Source: Kiritimatiellia bacterium (lineage in GTDB: Bacteria; Verrucomicrobiota; Kiritimatiellia; RFP12; UBA1067). Taken from it: a stretch of 22,514 nucleotides of DNA. Below are positions 5,597 through 13,880 of this stretch, piece by piece; positions within the stretch are counted from its first letter, which is position 1, and each line of letters opens with the position of its first letter. The notes below the pieces were generated by a model. That model did not search any database. It was not told the DNA's origin and was given only the letters and a program-made list of their open reading frames with translations. The translations under genes were made by a program, and so were the position numbers. The stretch lies in assembly GCA_017405115.1 (NCBI GenBank), contig JAFRBA010000207.1:1-22514 (forward strand). The letters run 5' to 3'.

Positions 5597-8500
5597 TTAA
5601 TCAAACTGGTGGTAGAAGAGGACGCGCGTACGGTGGGGCGGACATTCCTCGCGCGCGTCTAGCACGGCGTCACGAGAGTTGAGTTCCGTCCGGGCCTTGC
5701 GGTTTGCCTTGTTCTTCTCCGGAATCTCCGGATCGCGCCACACGAGGGCGACTGCGCGGGCGCCGAGCTGCGACGACGCGCGGCTCATGCCGCCGCCGCC
5801 GACGGACGAAGGCTCGGCGCGCACGAATATCAGGAACAGCTGCTGCCTGTTGTCGAAGCAGTCACGCCAGAACGAGTACAGGTACTTGCGGTCGACGCCA
5901 TGCAGAGTCTCAGACAGCTGCAACGAAGAGTCCATGAACGTCTTGTTGTTTTCATTGACGTGGTTGGCGTCATTGCTCTGCCATAGCAGGTCGTCCTCCC
6001 AGGCAGAAAGCCAGTCGGCATCGCCACTGTCGGCCACATCATCGAAACCACTCCGGATTTCCTCGGCGATACTCTTGATGTCGCTGTTGCTGAGTTTGGC
6101 AACGCCGCTTTTCCCGAACGAAAACGTATCCATCATATTCTTGAGCGACATGTTCTCGGCGATGCTGTTGTTCTGCGCACCGGACTGCCTGTGGTTGTAG
6201 TTGGTCGATGCCACGTAGTAGTCGAACGGAGTTCCGACGAGCGCCGCAAAGAGGACGCGATCATCACGCGAGAACGGGTTCAGCTTAAATGAGTTTCCGC
6301 CGGACAGCACCGTAACCTCTTCGCCAGTTTTGTCGCGCAGATAGTACGGATTCCTGTCGGCTGTGCCAGCTACGCTGCCGCAGGGATACGCACTGTACGT
6401 GCGCCAGAACCTGTTGCCATTTGCGAAGTTCCCGGAACCTGTACCCATCCTTTCTGAAAACGGCTTTGCGCAAAGTCCGCGCCCGGGCAGGTTGATGTCC
6501 GGGTTGTAGATTCCGCCGACGAGCTTGCCGTCCTGATAGGTCAAGTCCTCGATATATGGCAGGAACTGCAGTTCGCCGATGGACTGCAGATACTCCTGGT
6601 CCGAGACGAACATGAATATGTCGTGGTCACGGCCACCGACACCGAGCAGCGGCGTTAGGTTCTGAAGCCATTTATTCCCAGTCGCGAACTGCCCCTCTTC
6701 TGCGTACCAGTCCTCCGGCGCGAAGTTGTAGCGCGGATCGACGGCATATAGAGACCCCCAGTTTTCAAAAGCGACGGTTGACGGCAGGGTAGTGTCAATG
6801 TCCTTGAACTTCACATCGGTGTTACCCCTGAATCCAAGGAGAGGAGTCCCGTTGCCCATCTTGGCGTCCAGGTCGCCGGCGGAATGCTTGAGCCAGGTGT
6901 CGTCGTCCTTGGCGCATGCGGGAGCCATGTCTACCACTTCGCCGTTGTTGTCCACAATCTGAAGCCATATCGCGGCATGGATGCGGAAATCCGCGACATC
7001 TCCGCTCTGAAGCTCGGGCAGCCCGCCGCCGCCAGGGGGCGGGGAGTAGGGTCTTGCCGGATCGTAACTGCGGGCGGCGGCGGATGCCGAGGCCGTCCAG
7101 TCTGCGGCCACAGTGCCGTCGAGCGCCAGCGGACGAAACGCACGGTCCTTGTAGCTGGCGTTCGAGTAGATGTCGCCCAAGGACTTGTAGTCCGCATTGA
7201 AATTCTTCGGATCCGCATTAAAGTTCTTATAATCAGGGTTGTTTTTCCCAGACGCACCCTGGTCGACTTCCTCATGAACCGCGTAGAACACCGGCATCGT
7301 TGGCACCCCAGAGCAGTTGAATTCCAATGTTATGTCGGCAACGGCCTCATCAGTAGTGCGCACGTCAATGCTGCTGAACGGCAACGACTTCTCGGCACTT
7401 ACAAACGTGGCGACGCCATTCTTCGCATCTTTTGCAAATGTCGCTGGATACAGATTGCCGTCACGGTCCTGCGGACGGCAGCCCATCTCCTTAGGAGCTG
7501 CCCAAACCTTCATTATGCCGCGCACCTTCCAGTTCTTTGCCCGGTTAGTAGTCTTGAGGCGCTTGAACGGGCATGTGACCACCACAGGGACATTCGCGGA
7601 GCCGCTGAACTTGACTCCCATGAGCTTGACGTTTCGCTTGGCGACGATGTTGCCAACGTTCTCCAGCCCGCCGCCAGCCTTTGGTTCAGCCGTTCCAGTA
7701 AGGCCCGTCACTTCGTAGTCTTTGCCGTCCATGCTGTCGAGCGACATTTCGATGCCAAGCGGAGACGATATTCCAACTGCCATCGGCACCGCCTCCGTGG
7801 TCGGCATCGCAAGCGACACGGGCTGGGAGTCGCCGTCGAGATAGTCGTAGAGGCAAATCAGGCCGGCGCCGAGGTTGTTGGCGTAGAGCTCATATGTCTT
7901 CGTATTCCCGACCACCGTCTCGTTGAGGGCACCAATCAATTCATCGAACGACTTGGCCGTATACTCCCTAAACGGCTGGGCGTTGGACGCAAGGTCGAAG
8001 ACCGGCTTGCCGGAAGACGTGGCGAGCGGCGGGAACCACGTGTCCGTGATGAACATGGCGTTGGCCGTCTTGGACGAACCGCTCTTGGAGGTGAGGGGGC
8101 CGGTCTCCGTAGTGCCTATGAAGTCCATGAACGGGGCGTATTCGCTGCCGGAGCCCGTCAAAACATTGAAGTCGGCGAGCGACGTGAACGGAACGACGTT
8201 GCCGTTGATCTTGCCGTGGTCTTCCACGCTGTCAAGCAGATCGTCGAGCGCCTGGGCAGAATTTTCTTTTATGCTCATTATATCGCCGAGGGAATCCGCG
8301 CAGAGCGAGACCAGCGTCACGCGGTCAAGGCCGGAATTGCGCGGCACGTTCGCGCGCAGGCGGTTGATGTCGAAGAGGTCCGAGACGTTCACCGCGCAGT
8401 AAGCGTAGCGGCCTGCGTCGTACGAGAACGACCGCCAGCTCGCGGTGCGCGTCAGGCGAGAGAGCCGACGCACGTCGTCGATGATCGCTGGCGGCAGATA

Positions 8501-8917
8501 CGCGAGGGCCTCCAGGGTGAGCGTCGGAACCGTCGCGTCCGTGCTGCGCACTGCGCCAAAGGGCATGAAGACGCGCCCCAGCCAGTAGTCGCCGTTATGG
8601 AGCGGATTGGATCGCGCCGTCGCGTCGCCGAGCACGACGCCTGGAAACGGATCGTCGTAGATGCCGTAGAACCGCTGCGACACGTCGGTCTCGCTGTCGT
8701 CCACCTTGCCCCAGTCTGGATCGCGGTTGTAGTCGCCCTCCAGCTCCTCTATGGCCTTGGCGAGGGCGGAGCGAACGAGATAGCGCGCCGCGACGTTGCG
8801 CCTGAGGTAGCTCGACGGCGTGCGGCTTGAGCGCATGTAGATGGAGAAGCCCACGGCCGACACGACCATGAACGACAGCATGCCGAGAACGATGAGAAGC
8901 GCTGAACCCTTTTTCAT
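5597..8917 (-). CDS. Very large GspK-like minor pseudopilin
   Basis: A 1106 aa protein starting MKKG|SALLIVLGMLSFMVVSAV, a prepilin-type leader whose helix has no Glu at mature position 5. Lack of Glu5 is a known feature of GspK, the tip subunit of the type II secretion pseudopilus. Further support is a GspK-like early region: AARYLVRSALAKAIEEL, then YAYCAVNVSDLFDINRLRANVPRNSG and LADFNVLTGSGSEYAPFMDFIG. Usual GspK proteins are about 300-350 aa; here the remaining 700 or more residues are extra extracytoplasmic sequence, with a small internal repeat KNFNAD/KNFNAD near 7190-7240. The C-terminus ends in a basic stretch and RTRVLFYHQFD. The ATG overlaps the upstream TGA (ATGA at 8914-8917) and is preceded by GAGGAG, so translation is coupled. 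It comes after the H-, I- and J-like genes as in gsp operons. Confidence 0.75.
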   Translation of the reverse strand: MKKGSALLIVLGMLSFMVVSAVGFSIYMRSSRTPSSYLRRNVAARYLVRSALAKAIEELEGDYNRDPDWGKVDDSETDVSQRFYGIYDDPFPGVVLGDATARSNPLHNGDYWLGRVFMPFGAVRSTDATVPTLTLEALAYLPPAIIDDVRRLSRLTRTASWRSFSYDAGRYAYCAVNVSDLFDINRLRANVPRNSGLDRVTLVSLCADSLGDIMSIKENSAQALDDLLDSVEDHGKINGNVVPFTSLADFNVLTGSGSEYAPFMDFIGTTETGPLTSKSGSSKTANAMFITDTWFPPLATSSGKPVFDLASNAQPFREYTAKSFDELIGALNETVVGNTKTYELYANNLGAGLICLYDYLDGDSQPVSLAMPTTEAVPMAVGISSPLGIEMSLDSMDGKDYEVTGLTGTAEPKAGGGLENVGNIVAKRNVKLMGVKFSGSANVPVVVTCPFKRLKTTNRAKNWKVRGIMKVWAAPKEMGCRPQDRDGNLYPATFAKDAKNGVATFVSAEKSLPFSSIDVRTTDEAVADITLEFNCSGVPTMPVFYAVHEEVDQGASGKNNPDYKNFNADPKNFNADYKSLGDIYSNASYKDRAFRPLALDGTVAADWTASASAAARSYDPARPYSPPPGGGGLPELQSGDVADFRIHAAIWLQIVDNNGEVVDMAPACAKDDDTWLKHSAGDLDAKMGNGTPLLGFRGNTDVKFKDIDTTLPSTVAFENWGSLYAVDPRYNFAPEDWYAEEGQFATGNKWLQNLTPLLGVGGRDHDIFMFVSDQEYLQSIGELQFLPYIEDLTYQDGKLVGGIYNPDINLPGRGLCAKPFSERMGTGSGNFANGNRFWRTYSAYPCGSVAGTADRNPYYLRDKTGEEVTVLSGGNSFKLNPFSRDDRVLFAALVGTPFDYYVASTNYNHRQSGAQNNSIAENMSLKNMMDTFSFGKSGVAKLSNSDIKSIAEEIRSGFDDVADSGDADWLSAWEDDLLWQSNDANHVNENNKTFMDSSLQLSETLHGVDRKYLYSFWRDCFDNRQQLFLIFVRAEPSSVGGGGMSRASSQLGARAVALVWRDPEIPEKNKANRKARTELNSRDAVLDAREECPPHRTRVLFYHQFD

Positions 8918-9369
8918 TGTCTCTCCTCGTCCGCAAGGCGGTAGAAGTTAGGCAGGCTGGGGGCCGTCTGGAAGCCCGAGCCGCTCGGCGGCGTTATGTT
9001 GCCTGCCAGCTTGATCATGTACTGGTATGGAGTCCCCCACGGGTCGAGTATCTGCCCGTTTCGGATCTGGGCGTTGTAGAGAACAGGCACCTGCTCTCCG
9101 CTGTCGGAGGTCTCGCCGCCGAGGATCATCGACATCGAGCTTTCCGTCGTGTCCCTCCAGCTGCCGCTTGCATAGTTCGCGAGCGAACGGCCCCTGGCGT
9201 AGTTCTCGAACGCGAGGATTGCGTTGGTCATCTCCTTCACGTCCTGCGTCGCCTTGGAAATCATAGCCCGCTTGCGCGCCTGGTTCATGCTGGAGCCGAT
9301 GGCGCCCATGAGAATGGCGATCATGGCGATCACCACAAGAAGCTCGATGAGAGTGAAGCCGCGCCTCAT
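8914..9369 (-). CDS. GspG-like pseudopilin
   Basis: A 151 aa prepilin, MRRG|FTLIELLVVIAMIAILMGAI, with Glu5. The C-terminal half has LDPWGTPYQYMI, the DPWG-x-P-Y motif typical of the major pseudopilin GspG. I chose ATG 9369 rather than longer in-frame openings because it gives a four-residue leader and is preceded by GAGGAGGT. The start overlaps the stop of the upstream gene by one base (TGATG, 9367-9371), and its own TGA overlaps the ATG of the GspK-like gene. In canonical gsp order this slot between J and K is normally empty, so this is an extra G-type subunit placed inside the tip module. Confidence 0.85.
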   Translation of the reverse strand: MRRGFTLIELLVVIAMIAILMGAIGSSMNQARKRAMISKATQDVKEMTNAILAFENYARGRSLANYASGSWRDTTESSMSMILGGETSDSGEQVPVLYNAQIRNGQILDPWGTPYQYMIKLAGNITPPSGSGFQTAPSLPNFYRLADEERQ

Positions 9370-9911
9370 CAGTCTACCTCCTCGGGGAATGTGCTGATGT
9401 CGTCGGCTGTGCTCCACTGCTTGTCGGGACCGGCGCTGCGCACGCCGACGACATATGCGCTGCCACCCGGCACCGTGCCCGAGCCCACGCCGTTGTTGGC
9501 GCGGCCGACGCGCGCATCCTGGATCGTGAACTGTATGGGAGTCGCCTCGTACCACTTGAGCTGGTCGTAAAGGCGCCCGCGGCAGTTGCCGTCGTCGCGT
9601 TCGGCGTTCTGCTGGAGCTTTCCGTTTCCGCTCCACCCCTTGAACACGGAGACGGTGCGGTAGAGGACGTCGCGGTTGTCAGAACTGCCGCTCTGCACGT
9701 TGTCCTGGCCGAGGCCCGGCAAGGCGTCGTCCTCGATGTCGTGGTACGTGCCCAGGCGCGCACGCACGCGGTCCAGCTCGACCACTCCCGCGACGCCCGT
9801 GCGCCAGGCGATGGACGACTGGTTGAAGATCATCGTAAGCACCGTCACCAGCATCGCCAGCAGAAGCGAGGCCACGAGCAGTTCCAAAACTGTAAAACCA
9901 GGGCGTTTCAT
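9369..9911 (-). CDS. GspJ-like minor pseudopilin
   Basis: A 180 aa prepilin, MKRPG|FTVLELLVASLLLAMLVTVLTMIFNQS, with Glu at position 5 of the mature chain (FTVLE). The VASLLLAMLV helix followed by a tryptophan-containing linker and VELDRVRARL is typical of GspJ-type subunits, and its place after the I-like gene supports this. Unusually the C-terminus ends in VRSAGPDKQWSTADDIS, which resembles the SAGPDG-x-x-GT-x-DD calcium-loop ending of GspG, so the subunit mixes J and G features. ATG 9911 overlaps the preceding TGA (ATGA, 9908-9911) and has GGAGGACGG upstream. Confidence 0.78.
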   Translation of the reverse strand: MKRPGFTVLELLVASLLLAMLVTVLTMIFNQSSIAWRTGVAGVVELDRVRARLGTYHDIEDDALPGLGQDNVQSGSSDNRDVLYRTVSVFKGWSGNGKLQQNAERDDGNCRGRLYDQLKWYEATPIQFTIQDARVGRANNGVGSGTVPGGSAYVVGVRSAGPDKQWSTADDISTFPEEVD

Positions 9912-10489
9912 TGGTCCGTCCTCCCCTGGAAGTGCACTTCGGTGTAGTACACGGGCTGGCTCATGAGGGCCTCGCGGCGGCGGCTCGCGCGGAACGCAAG
10001 CGATATCGTGGAGCCCTTGCGCGTCGCCACAAGCCCGTAGCAGTAGTCGGAATCCACGGAGGGAAGACTGCCCCTGTACTCGCTTGGCGCCTGACCGACG
10101 ATCCTGCCGAACACCCCGTCGGCGAGGCCCTTCCAGCCGGAGTTGACGCGGAAGGTCTCGTAGGTGCCGTCGGAATTGGCGTCCATCTTCGTAACGTAGG
10201 AAGCCCAGCCATTCTGGGGCGCAAGGCCGTTGCAGGCGTCGCTGTTGACGTCCGGCACTGCGTTGCACCAGCCGCTCCAAGTCATGTTCGTCGCCGAAAG
10301 GCCCGCGACAAGCGGCGCGAAGAACGCGTCGGCGATTCCGGCGGATGCGACGTCCTCCTCGCTCTGGCGGCTCTCGCGGAAGCCGAGCGAGTAGAGCGAC
10401 ACCATGCCGAGCACGCCCGCCGCCATGATGAAGATGGCGAGGTTCACCTCCATAAGCGTGAAGGCCCTGCGGAGCTTTCCCCTTGTCAT
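9908..10489 (-). CDS. GspI/PilV-like minor pseudopilin
   Basis: A 193 aa prepilin, MTRGKLRRA|FTLMEVNLAIFIMAAGVLGMVSLYSLG. The MEV-x-x-A-x-x-I-x-A-A-G-V-L-G pattern is characteristic of GspI/PilV. Residue -1 is Ala rather than the usual Gly. The globular part (VDSDYCYGLVATRKGSTISLAFRAS and a final PVYYTEVHF) is also typical of the GspI/PilV type, in which a short beta-sheet domain follows the helix. ATG 10489 overlaps the TGA of the upstream GspH-like gene (ATGA, 10486-10489), and its own stop overlaps the next start, so it sits in the middle of a coupled chain of five genes. Confidence 0.82.
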   Translation of the reverse strand: MTRGKLRRAFTLMEVNLAIFIMAAGVLGMVSLYSLGFRESRQSEEDVASAGIADAFFAPLVAGLSATNMTWSGWCNAVPDVNSDACNGLAPQNGWASYVTKMDANSDGTYETFRVNSGWKGLADGVFGRIVGQAPSEYRGSLPSVDSDYCYGLVATRKGSTISLAFRASRRREALMSQPVYYTEVHFQGRTDQ

Positions 10490-11373
10490 TTCGCCTTGTC
10501 TCCGTCGGAAGAGGCGGTGCCCGCCTTGTGATGGGCCTGCGGCACGCCGCTTGCGCCCGTCATGCACGCCCAGATGTCTATGGTCTCGTTCTCCGAGAAG
10601 TTCGCCGGGTTGAAGACAAACGCACCCGTCTGCACGATGTCGCCGACCGAGGACGGCACCGCGTTCTTGAATATGAAGCCGTTCGGCAGCCGGAGCGTCA
10701 TGAACTCGAAGCCGTAGCCGTTGCCGACCTGCCACGACGGAGGCTCGTGGTCGCTCTTGCCCAAGTTGAAGAACGCGCAGGCGCGAATCTTGAGGTCCCC
10801 ATTCTTCAGCTCCTGGGCAACCGTGCCGTTGCCGGACTGTGTGTTGTTGTCGTCGTCGTCAAGCTGGTTGCTCCACGACGTGAACGAGACGCCAGGCACG
10901 TCGTCGTCGTCCAGCACGGCGTCTGAAACGACCGAGTACTGCATCCGGCTCATGTCCCGGTCGTCGAAGCGCCACAGACGCATCCCCTTCCTGCTCTGCA
11001 AGTCGGACTGCTGGCTCGGCTTCTTCCTGTCGTAGCTGCGGTCGAGGTCGCCGAACTCGTCGTAGAGGTAGTTGCCCTGCACGCGGGTGATGCGCCCCGC
11101 GCGGCGGATCGCGACGGCCTCGCCTACGACGATGGCGTTCTCGTCGTCAGTCGCCTCGCGAACCATCCTGTTGTAGCAGAACACCGCCGTCGGCACGCGG
11201 TCGACCATCGCGCGCTCCTTCGCCGCCTTCAGGAGGGCGCTCGCGGCGTCGACCGCGCCGCGCTCCGCGATGCCGCGCTGGAGCGCGTTGTACCCGCCTG
11301 TCGCGGCGACGCCGAGGAACGCCATGATTCCCACGACGACCATCAGCTCCATCAATGTAAAAGCGCGCCGCAT
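10486..11373 (-). CDS. GspH-like minor pseudopilin with acidic loops
   Basis: A 295 aa prepilin, MRRA|FTLMELMVVVGIMAFLGVAA, with Glu5 and Ala at -1. The segment DAASALLKAAKERAMVDRVPTAVFCYNRM matches the GspH/FimT pattern in which the helix ends in a conserved region that feeds into a beta sandwich. It is longer than usual GspH (about 170-200 aa) and carries two acidic runs, VLDDDDVPG and QLDDDDNNTQ, which could bind calcium (inference). It starts 9 bp after the upstream stop, with a weak purine-rich ribosome site, and its stop overlaps the next start. The context (H then I then J) supports the assignment. Confidence 0.8.
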   Translation of the reverse strand: MRRAFTLMELMVVVGIMAFLGVAATGGYNALQRGIAERGAVDAASALLKAAKERAMVDRVPTAVFCYNRMVREATDDENAIVVGEAVAIRRAGRITRVQGNYLYDEFGDLDRSYDRKKPSQQSDLQSRKGMRLWRFDDRDMSRMQYSVVSDAVLDDDDVPGVSFTSWSNQLDDDDNNTQSGNGTVAQELKNGDLKIRACAFFNLGKSDHEPPSWQVGNGYGFEFMTLRLPNGFIFKNAVPSSVGDIVQTGAFVFNPANFSENETIDIWACMTGASGVPQAHHKAGTASSDGDKAK

Positions 11374-11382
11374 CTTCTTGTC

Positions 11383-12030
11383 TCACTCGTCCCAGTCTGA
11401 CGGATAGGTCTTCTCCGGATGCTTGCGGGACACGCTCACGGAGTCTGTCTGCGAATTGTAGGTAATCCAGTAGCGACAGAACTTCCCGTTGGTGCGCCCC
11501 TGCCATCCGAACGCCATGCTGTTGAGCGGAATGTGCACTTTCGAGTCCTTCTTGGAGGCAAGCGAGAAGTCCACGCCGTTTATGCAGCGCTGGTCGCCGC
11601 AGTATGCCGAGCTGTTACGGTCGCTGTGCACGTCAAAGCATCCGTCGCCATGAACACGGCCCGCGTTCGCCACGAAGAGCGCGGTTGCGTCCACGAGCGG
11701 CCGCGAGACGGAGGAACCGACGGACTTGCGCACGACATCCCGGAATATCTGGTCGGCCTCTGTCGCGCTGAAGGTGTACTTGATCTTGTTGCCCATGCTG
11801 GAGCTGCGGGACTCGATCGCATCCGGCCACTTGCCCTCCTGGGCGTAGTAGGCGGCTATCGCCTGCTCCAGCGCCCGGCCCATCGCTTCCGCGCGGCGCG
11901 AACGCGCGTTCTTCACCGACGCCGTCGCTGCGGTCGTGACGATGCCTAGCAACACGCCGATGATCGCGATCACCACCAGAAGCTCGACGATCGTGAAGGC
12001 GCGGCGCGCCTTCACAACCCACTTCCCCAT
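11383..12030 (-). CDS. Pseudopilin, GspG/H type not resolved
   Basis: A 215 aa prepilin from ATG 12030: MGKWVVKARRA|FTIVELLVVIAIIGVLLGIVTTAATASV. GGGAG lies four bases before this ATG. ATG 12048 would add six residues and has AAGGTGAC before it, so either start is possible. The helix is followed by RRAEAMGRALEQAIAAYYAQEGKWPDAI, the spacing seen in GspG-like subunits, but no DPWG motif is visible. Four cysteines (GCFDVH, YCGDQRC, KFCRYW) might form disulfides outside the cytoplasm. It follows the second operon gene by about 37 bp. Confidence 0.8.
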   Translation of the reverse strand: MGKWVVKARRAFTIVELLVVIAIIGVLLGIVTTAATASVKNARSRRAEAMGRALEQAIAAYYAQEGKWPDAIESRSSSMGNKIKYTFSATEADQIFRDVVRKSVGSSVSRPLVDATALFVANAGRVHGDGCFDVHSDRNSSAYCGDQRCINGVDFSLASKKDSKVHIPLNSMAFGWQGRTNGKFCRYWITYNSQTDSVSVSRKHPEKTYPSDWDE

Positions 12031-12067
12031 GACTCTCCCGTCCCTCATGTCACCTTGTCCCTTCACT

Positions 12068-12676
12068 TTACTTCTCCACCTGCTGGCGGCTCCAGCTGTA
12101 GGAGCAGTCGTGCCGCAGCCCCTCGGAGTACTTGTATTCCTTGCCGTCCTTGCCGCAGCACCAGGCAACCGCCGCCCCCCTGATCTTCACCGACTCTCCG
12201 CCGACTGACGCGTTCACGTAGCCGCGGCCCTCGGTGTCGACGGCGAAGTGCACGCGATGATCCTTTATGGTGCCGCCGGAAGGCACCTTCGTGCCGTCCG
12301 ACACCCCGGAGTTCCCCTTGCGGCGCACGACCTCCTGCCCCCATGGCGTCAGGATGCCGCAGCGGTCGGACGCCGTGGTCTTCTTGGTATTCGTGTCGTA
12401 GGTGAGCGTCATCGCCTTGCGCTTGGCGAGTTCATAGGCGACCTCGGGGGTCATCTCGCCGTCGCTCGCGCCCTCCGCCAGCACGCGGCGGGGGAACACG
12501 CCGTCGCGCTGGTAGATAGCCTCGAGAGCCGTCGCCACGTTGGACACAACCTCTCGCGCCCGCGCCTGCTGGGCCTTTCGCGTGGCGGCAGAAAACGCCG
12601 TCATCCCCGCTCCGATCAGGATCGCAATGATCCCGATCACCACCAGCATCTCGACAAGCGTGAAACCTCTTTTCAT
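12068..12676 (-). CDS. GspG-like pseudopilin
   Basis: A 202 aa prepilin, MKRG|FTLVEMLVVIGIIAILIGAGMTAFSAATRKAQQARA, with Glu5. VSNVATALEAIYQRDGVFP is the alpha-1C/loop pattern of major pseudopilins, and ILTPWGQEV holds a variant of the DPWG motif. The C-terminal half has a Cys-Cys pair in VAWCCGKDG and a later Cys (RHDCSYS). The gene begins 15 bp after the first operon gene, with GGAAGGATGAAGGG before the ATG. It may serve as a main filament subunit together with the first gene. Confidence 0.84.
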   Translation of the reverse strand: MKRGFTLVEMLVVIGIIAILIGAGMTAFSAATRKAQQARAREVVSNVATALEAIYQRDGVFPRRVLAEGASDGEMTPEVAYELAKRKAMTLTYDTNTKKTTASDRCGILTPWGQEVVRRKGNSGVSDGTKVPSGGTIKDHRVHFAVDTEGRGYVNASVGGESVKIRGAAVAWCCGKDGKEYKYSEGLRHDCSYSWSRQQVEK

Positions 12677-12691
12677 CCCTTCATCCTTCCG

Positions 12692-13870
12692 CTAGTTCTG
12701 CATGTGCACGATGTCGTCGGCTATCCACGACTGCGCCTTGGCGCGGTCGGTTCCGCTCAGCTGCGACATCTCCTCGTCGGTGACCCACGGAGGAAACGTC
12801 TTGCCGTTCGCCCCTGCGCTCCACAGCGTGTACGACTGGTGCGGAGACGGCGAGTAGTAGTAGAATTCGTGGCCCCATCCGTCCAAAACCGTCATGCCGT
12901 CGAGAAGATACTGCTGGGAATAGTTCGACCCGCCGCTCTGCGACTCGGCCGCGGAGTAGAGCGTGGGGTCGACGGTGTCGGCCGTGACGATGGTGGAGCC
13001 ATAGTAGGTGTCGCCCAGTTTTACGCCGTACAGTTCGCGGTTCCCGGCGCCAAAGACTATCCCCTCGAGGTTCGGCATCCAACGCGCGCATGTCGCCTGG
13101 GACGGCAGCGCCGCCACTTTCCAGCGGTCTCTCTGCATGTCGTTCAAGACCGCGTTCCAGTCGTCGTATTGCTGACCGGTCTCAAAGTCGCACGGCAGCT
13201 CGTTGTTCATGTACCACTGCTTCTGCTGGCGGAACAACTGGCTGAAGCCAGAGCTTGCACCGCTTCCTGAGGAGACGTTGAGCATGACGAGCATGCGCGG
13301 CAGAAGATAGCTCATCAGCCCGAACTTGAACACCTGCACGCGAGACCATTCGGAATACTGGCCCTTCTGCTGTATCTGCGAGTTGTCCGTCAGGGCGAAG
13401 AACCCATACTTCAGGGCTTCGTTGTTCTGAAAAGCCTTGTACCGCGCCTCGGACGAGTTCGCCTTTTCCATCAGCTGCCTGGCCACCTCTTCGACATACT
13501 GCGCGATGTTCTGGTTGGCAAAGGGATAGCTCATGCCGACAGGCTGGCAGCGGCAGGCCGCCTCGACGCGGGCCCAGTCCAGATCCTGCTCGTGGGTGCC
13601 GCTGCCGGACCCCGTGCCGACCTGCTGTATCCCATGGCCGTCGACGGTGTAGGTGTAGTCGCGGCTGCCGTGGAGAGCAACAGGCGGATAGCTACCGTAG
13701 GCCGCGTAGTAGCCGGAGAGACAGTTCTCGAGACGCTGCATGCGGTTGACCGTTCGCGCCTTGGAAGTCGATTCGGAACCAACACTGCCGAGGCGGAAGG
13801 TAATCGCCATCAGCGTGACAATCACCACCACCACGACGAGCAGCTCGACGAGTGTAAAAGCCTTTCTCAT
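12692..13870 (-). CDS. First gene of the pseudopilin operon, large GspG-like subunit
   Basis: A 392 aa prepilin, MRKA|FTLVELLVVVVVIVTLMAITFRLGSV, with Glu5 and Ala at -1. After the helix, RTVNRMQRLENCLSGYYAAYGSYPPVAL matches the major-pseudopilin layout. Near the C-terminus LDGWGHEFYYYSP and SYTLWSAGANGKTFPP match the GspG ending (DPWG-x-x-Y then SLGADGK). Between these lie about 230 extra residues including Gln-rich and Ser/Gly-rich stretches, so it is more than twice the size of a normal GspG. The start is fixed by the short leader. There is no Shine-Dalgarno sequence, and the -10 box at 13881-13886 lies only 10 bp upstream, so the transcript is probably leaderless. Confidence 0.85.
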   Translation of the reverse strand: MRKAFTLVELLVVVVVIVTLMAITFRLGSVGSESTSKARTVNRMQRLENCLSGYYAAYGSYPPVALHGSRDYTYTVDGHGIQQVGTGSGSGTHEQDLDWARVEAACRCQPVGMSYPFANQNIAQYVEEVARQLMEKANSSEARYKAFQNNEALKYGFFALTDNSQIQQKGQYSEWSRVQVFKFGLMSYLLPRMLVMLNVSSGSGASSGFSQLFRQQKQWYMNNELPCDFETGQQYDDWNAVLNDMQRDRWKVAALPSQATCARWMPNLEGIVFGAGNRELYGVKLGDTYYGSTIVTADTVDPTLYSAAESQSGGSNYSQQYLLDGMTVLDGWGHEFYYYSPSPHQSYTLWSAGANGKTFPPWVTDEEMSQLSGTDRAKAQSWIADDIVHMQN

Positions 13871-13880
13871 TCCGCTGCGG

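Noticed and set aside
6884..8830. Plus-strand open frame of 648 codons opposite the giant GspK-like gene
   Set aside because: It is an antisense shadow: arginine/valine/histidine-rich, no recognisable motif, no ribosome site, and the opposite strand encodes a coherent prepilin-type protein with coupled start.
12248..13270. Plus-strand open frame of 340 codons opposite two pseudopilin genes
   Set aside because: Compositional artefact of GC-rich DNA; residues are Arg/His/Val-rich and the frame spans the junction of two well-supported minus-strand genes.
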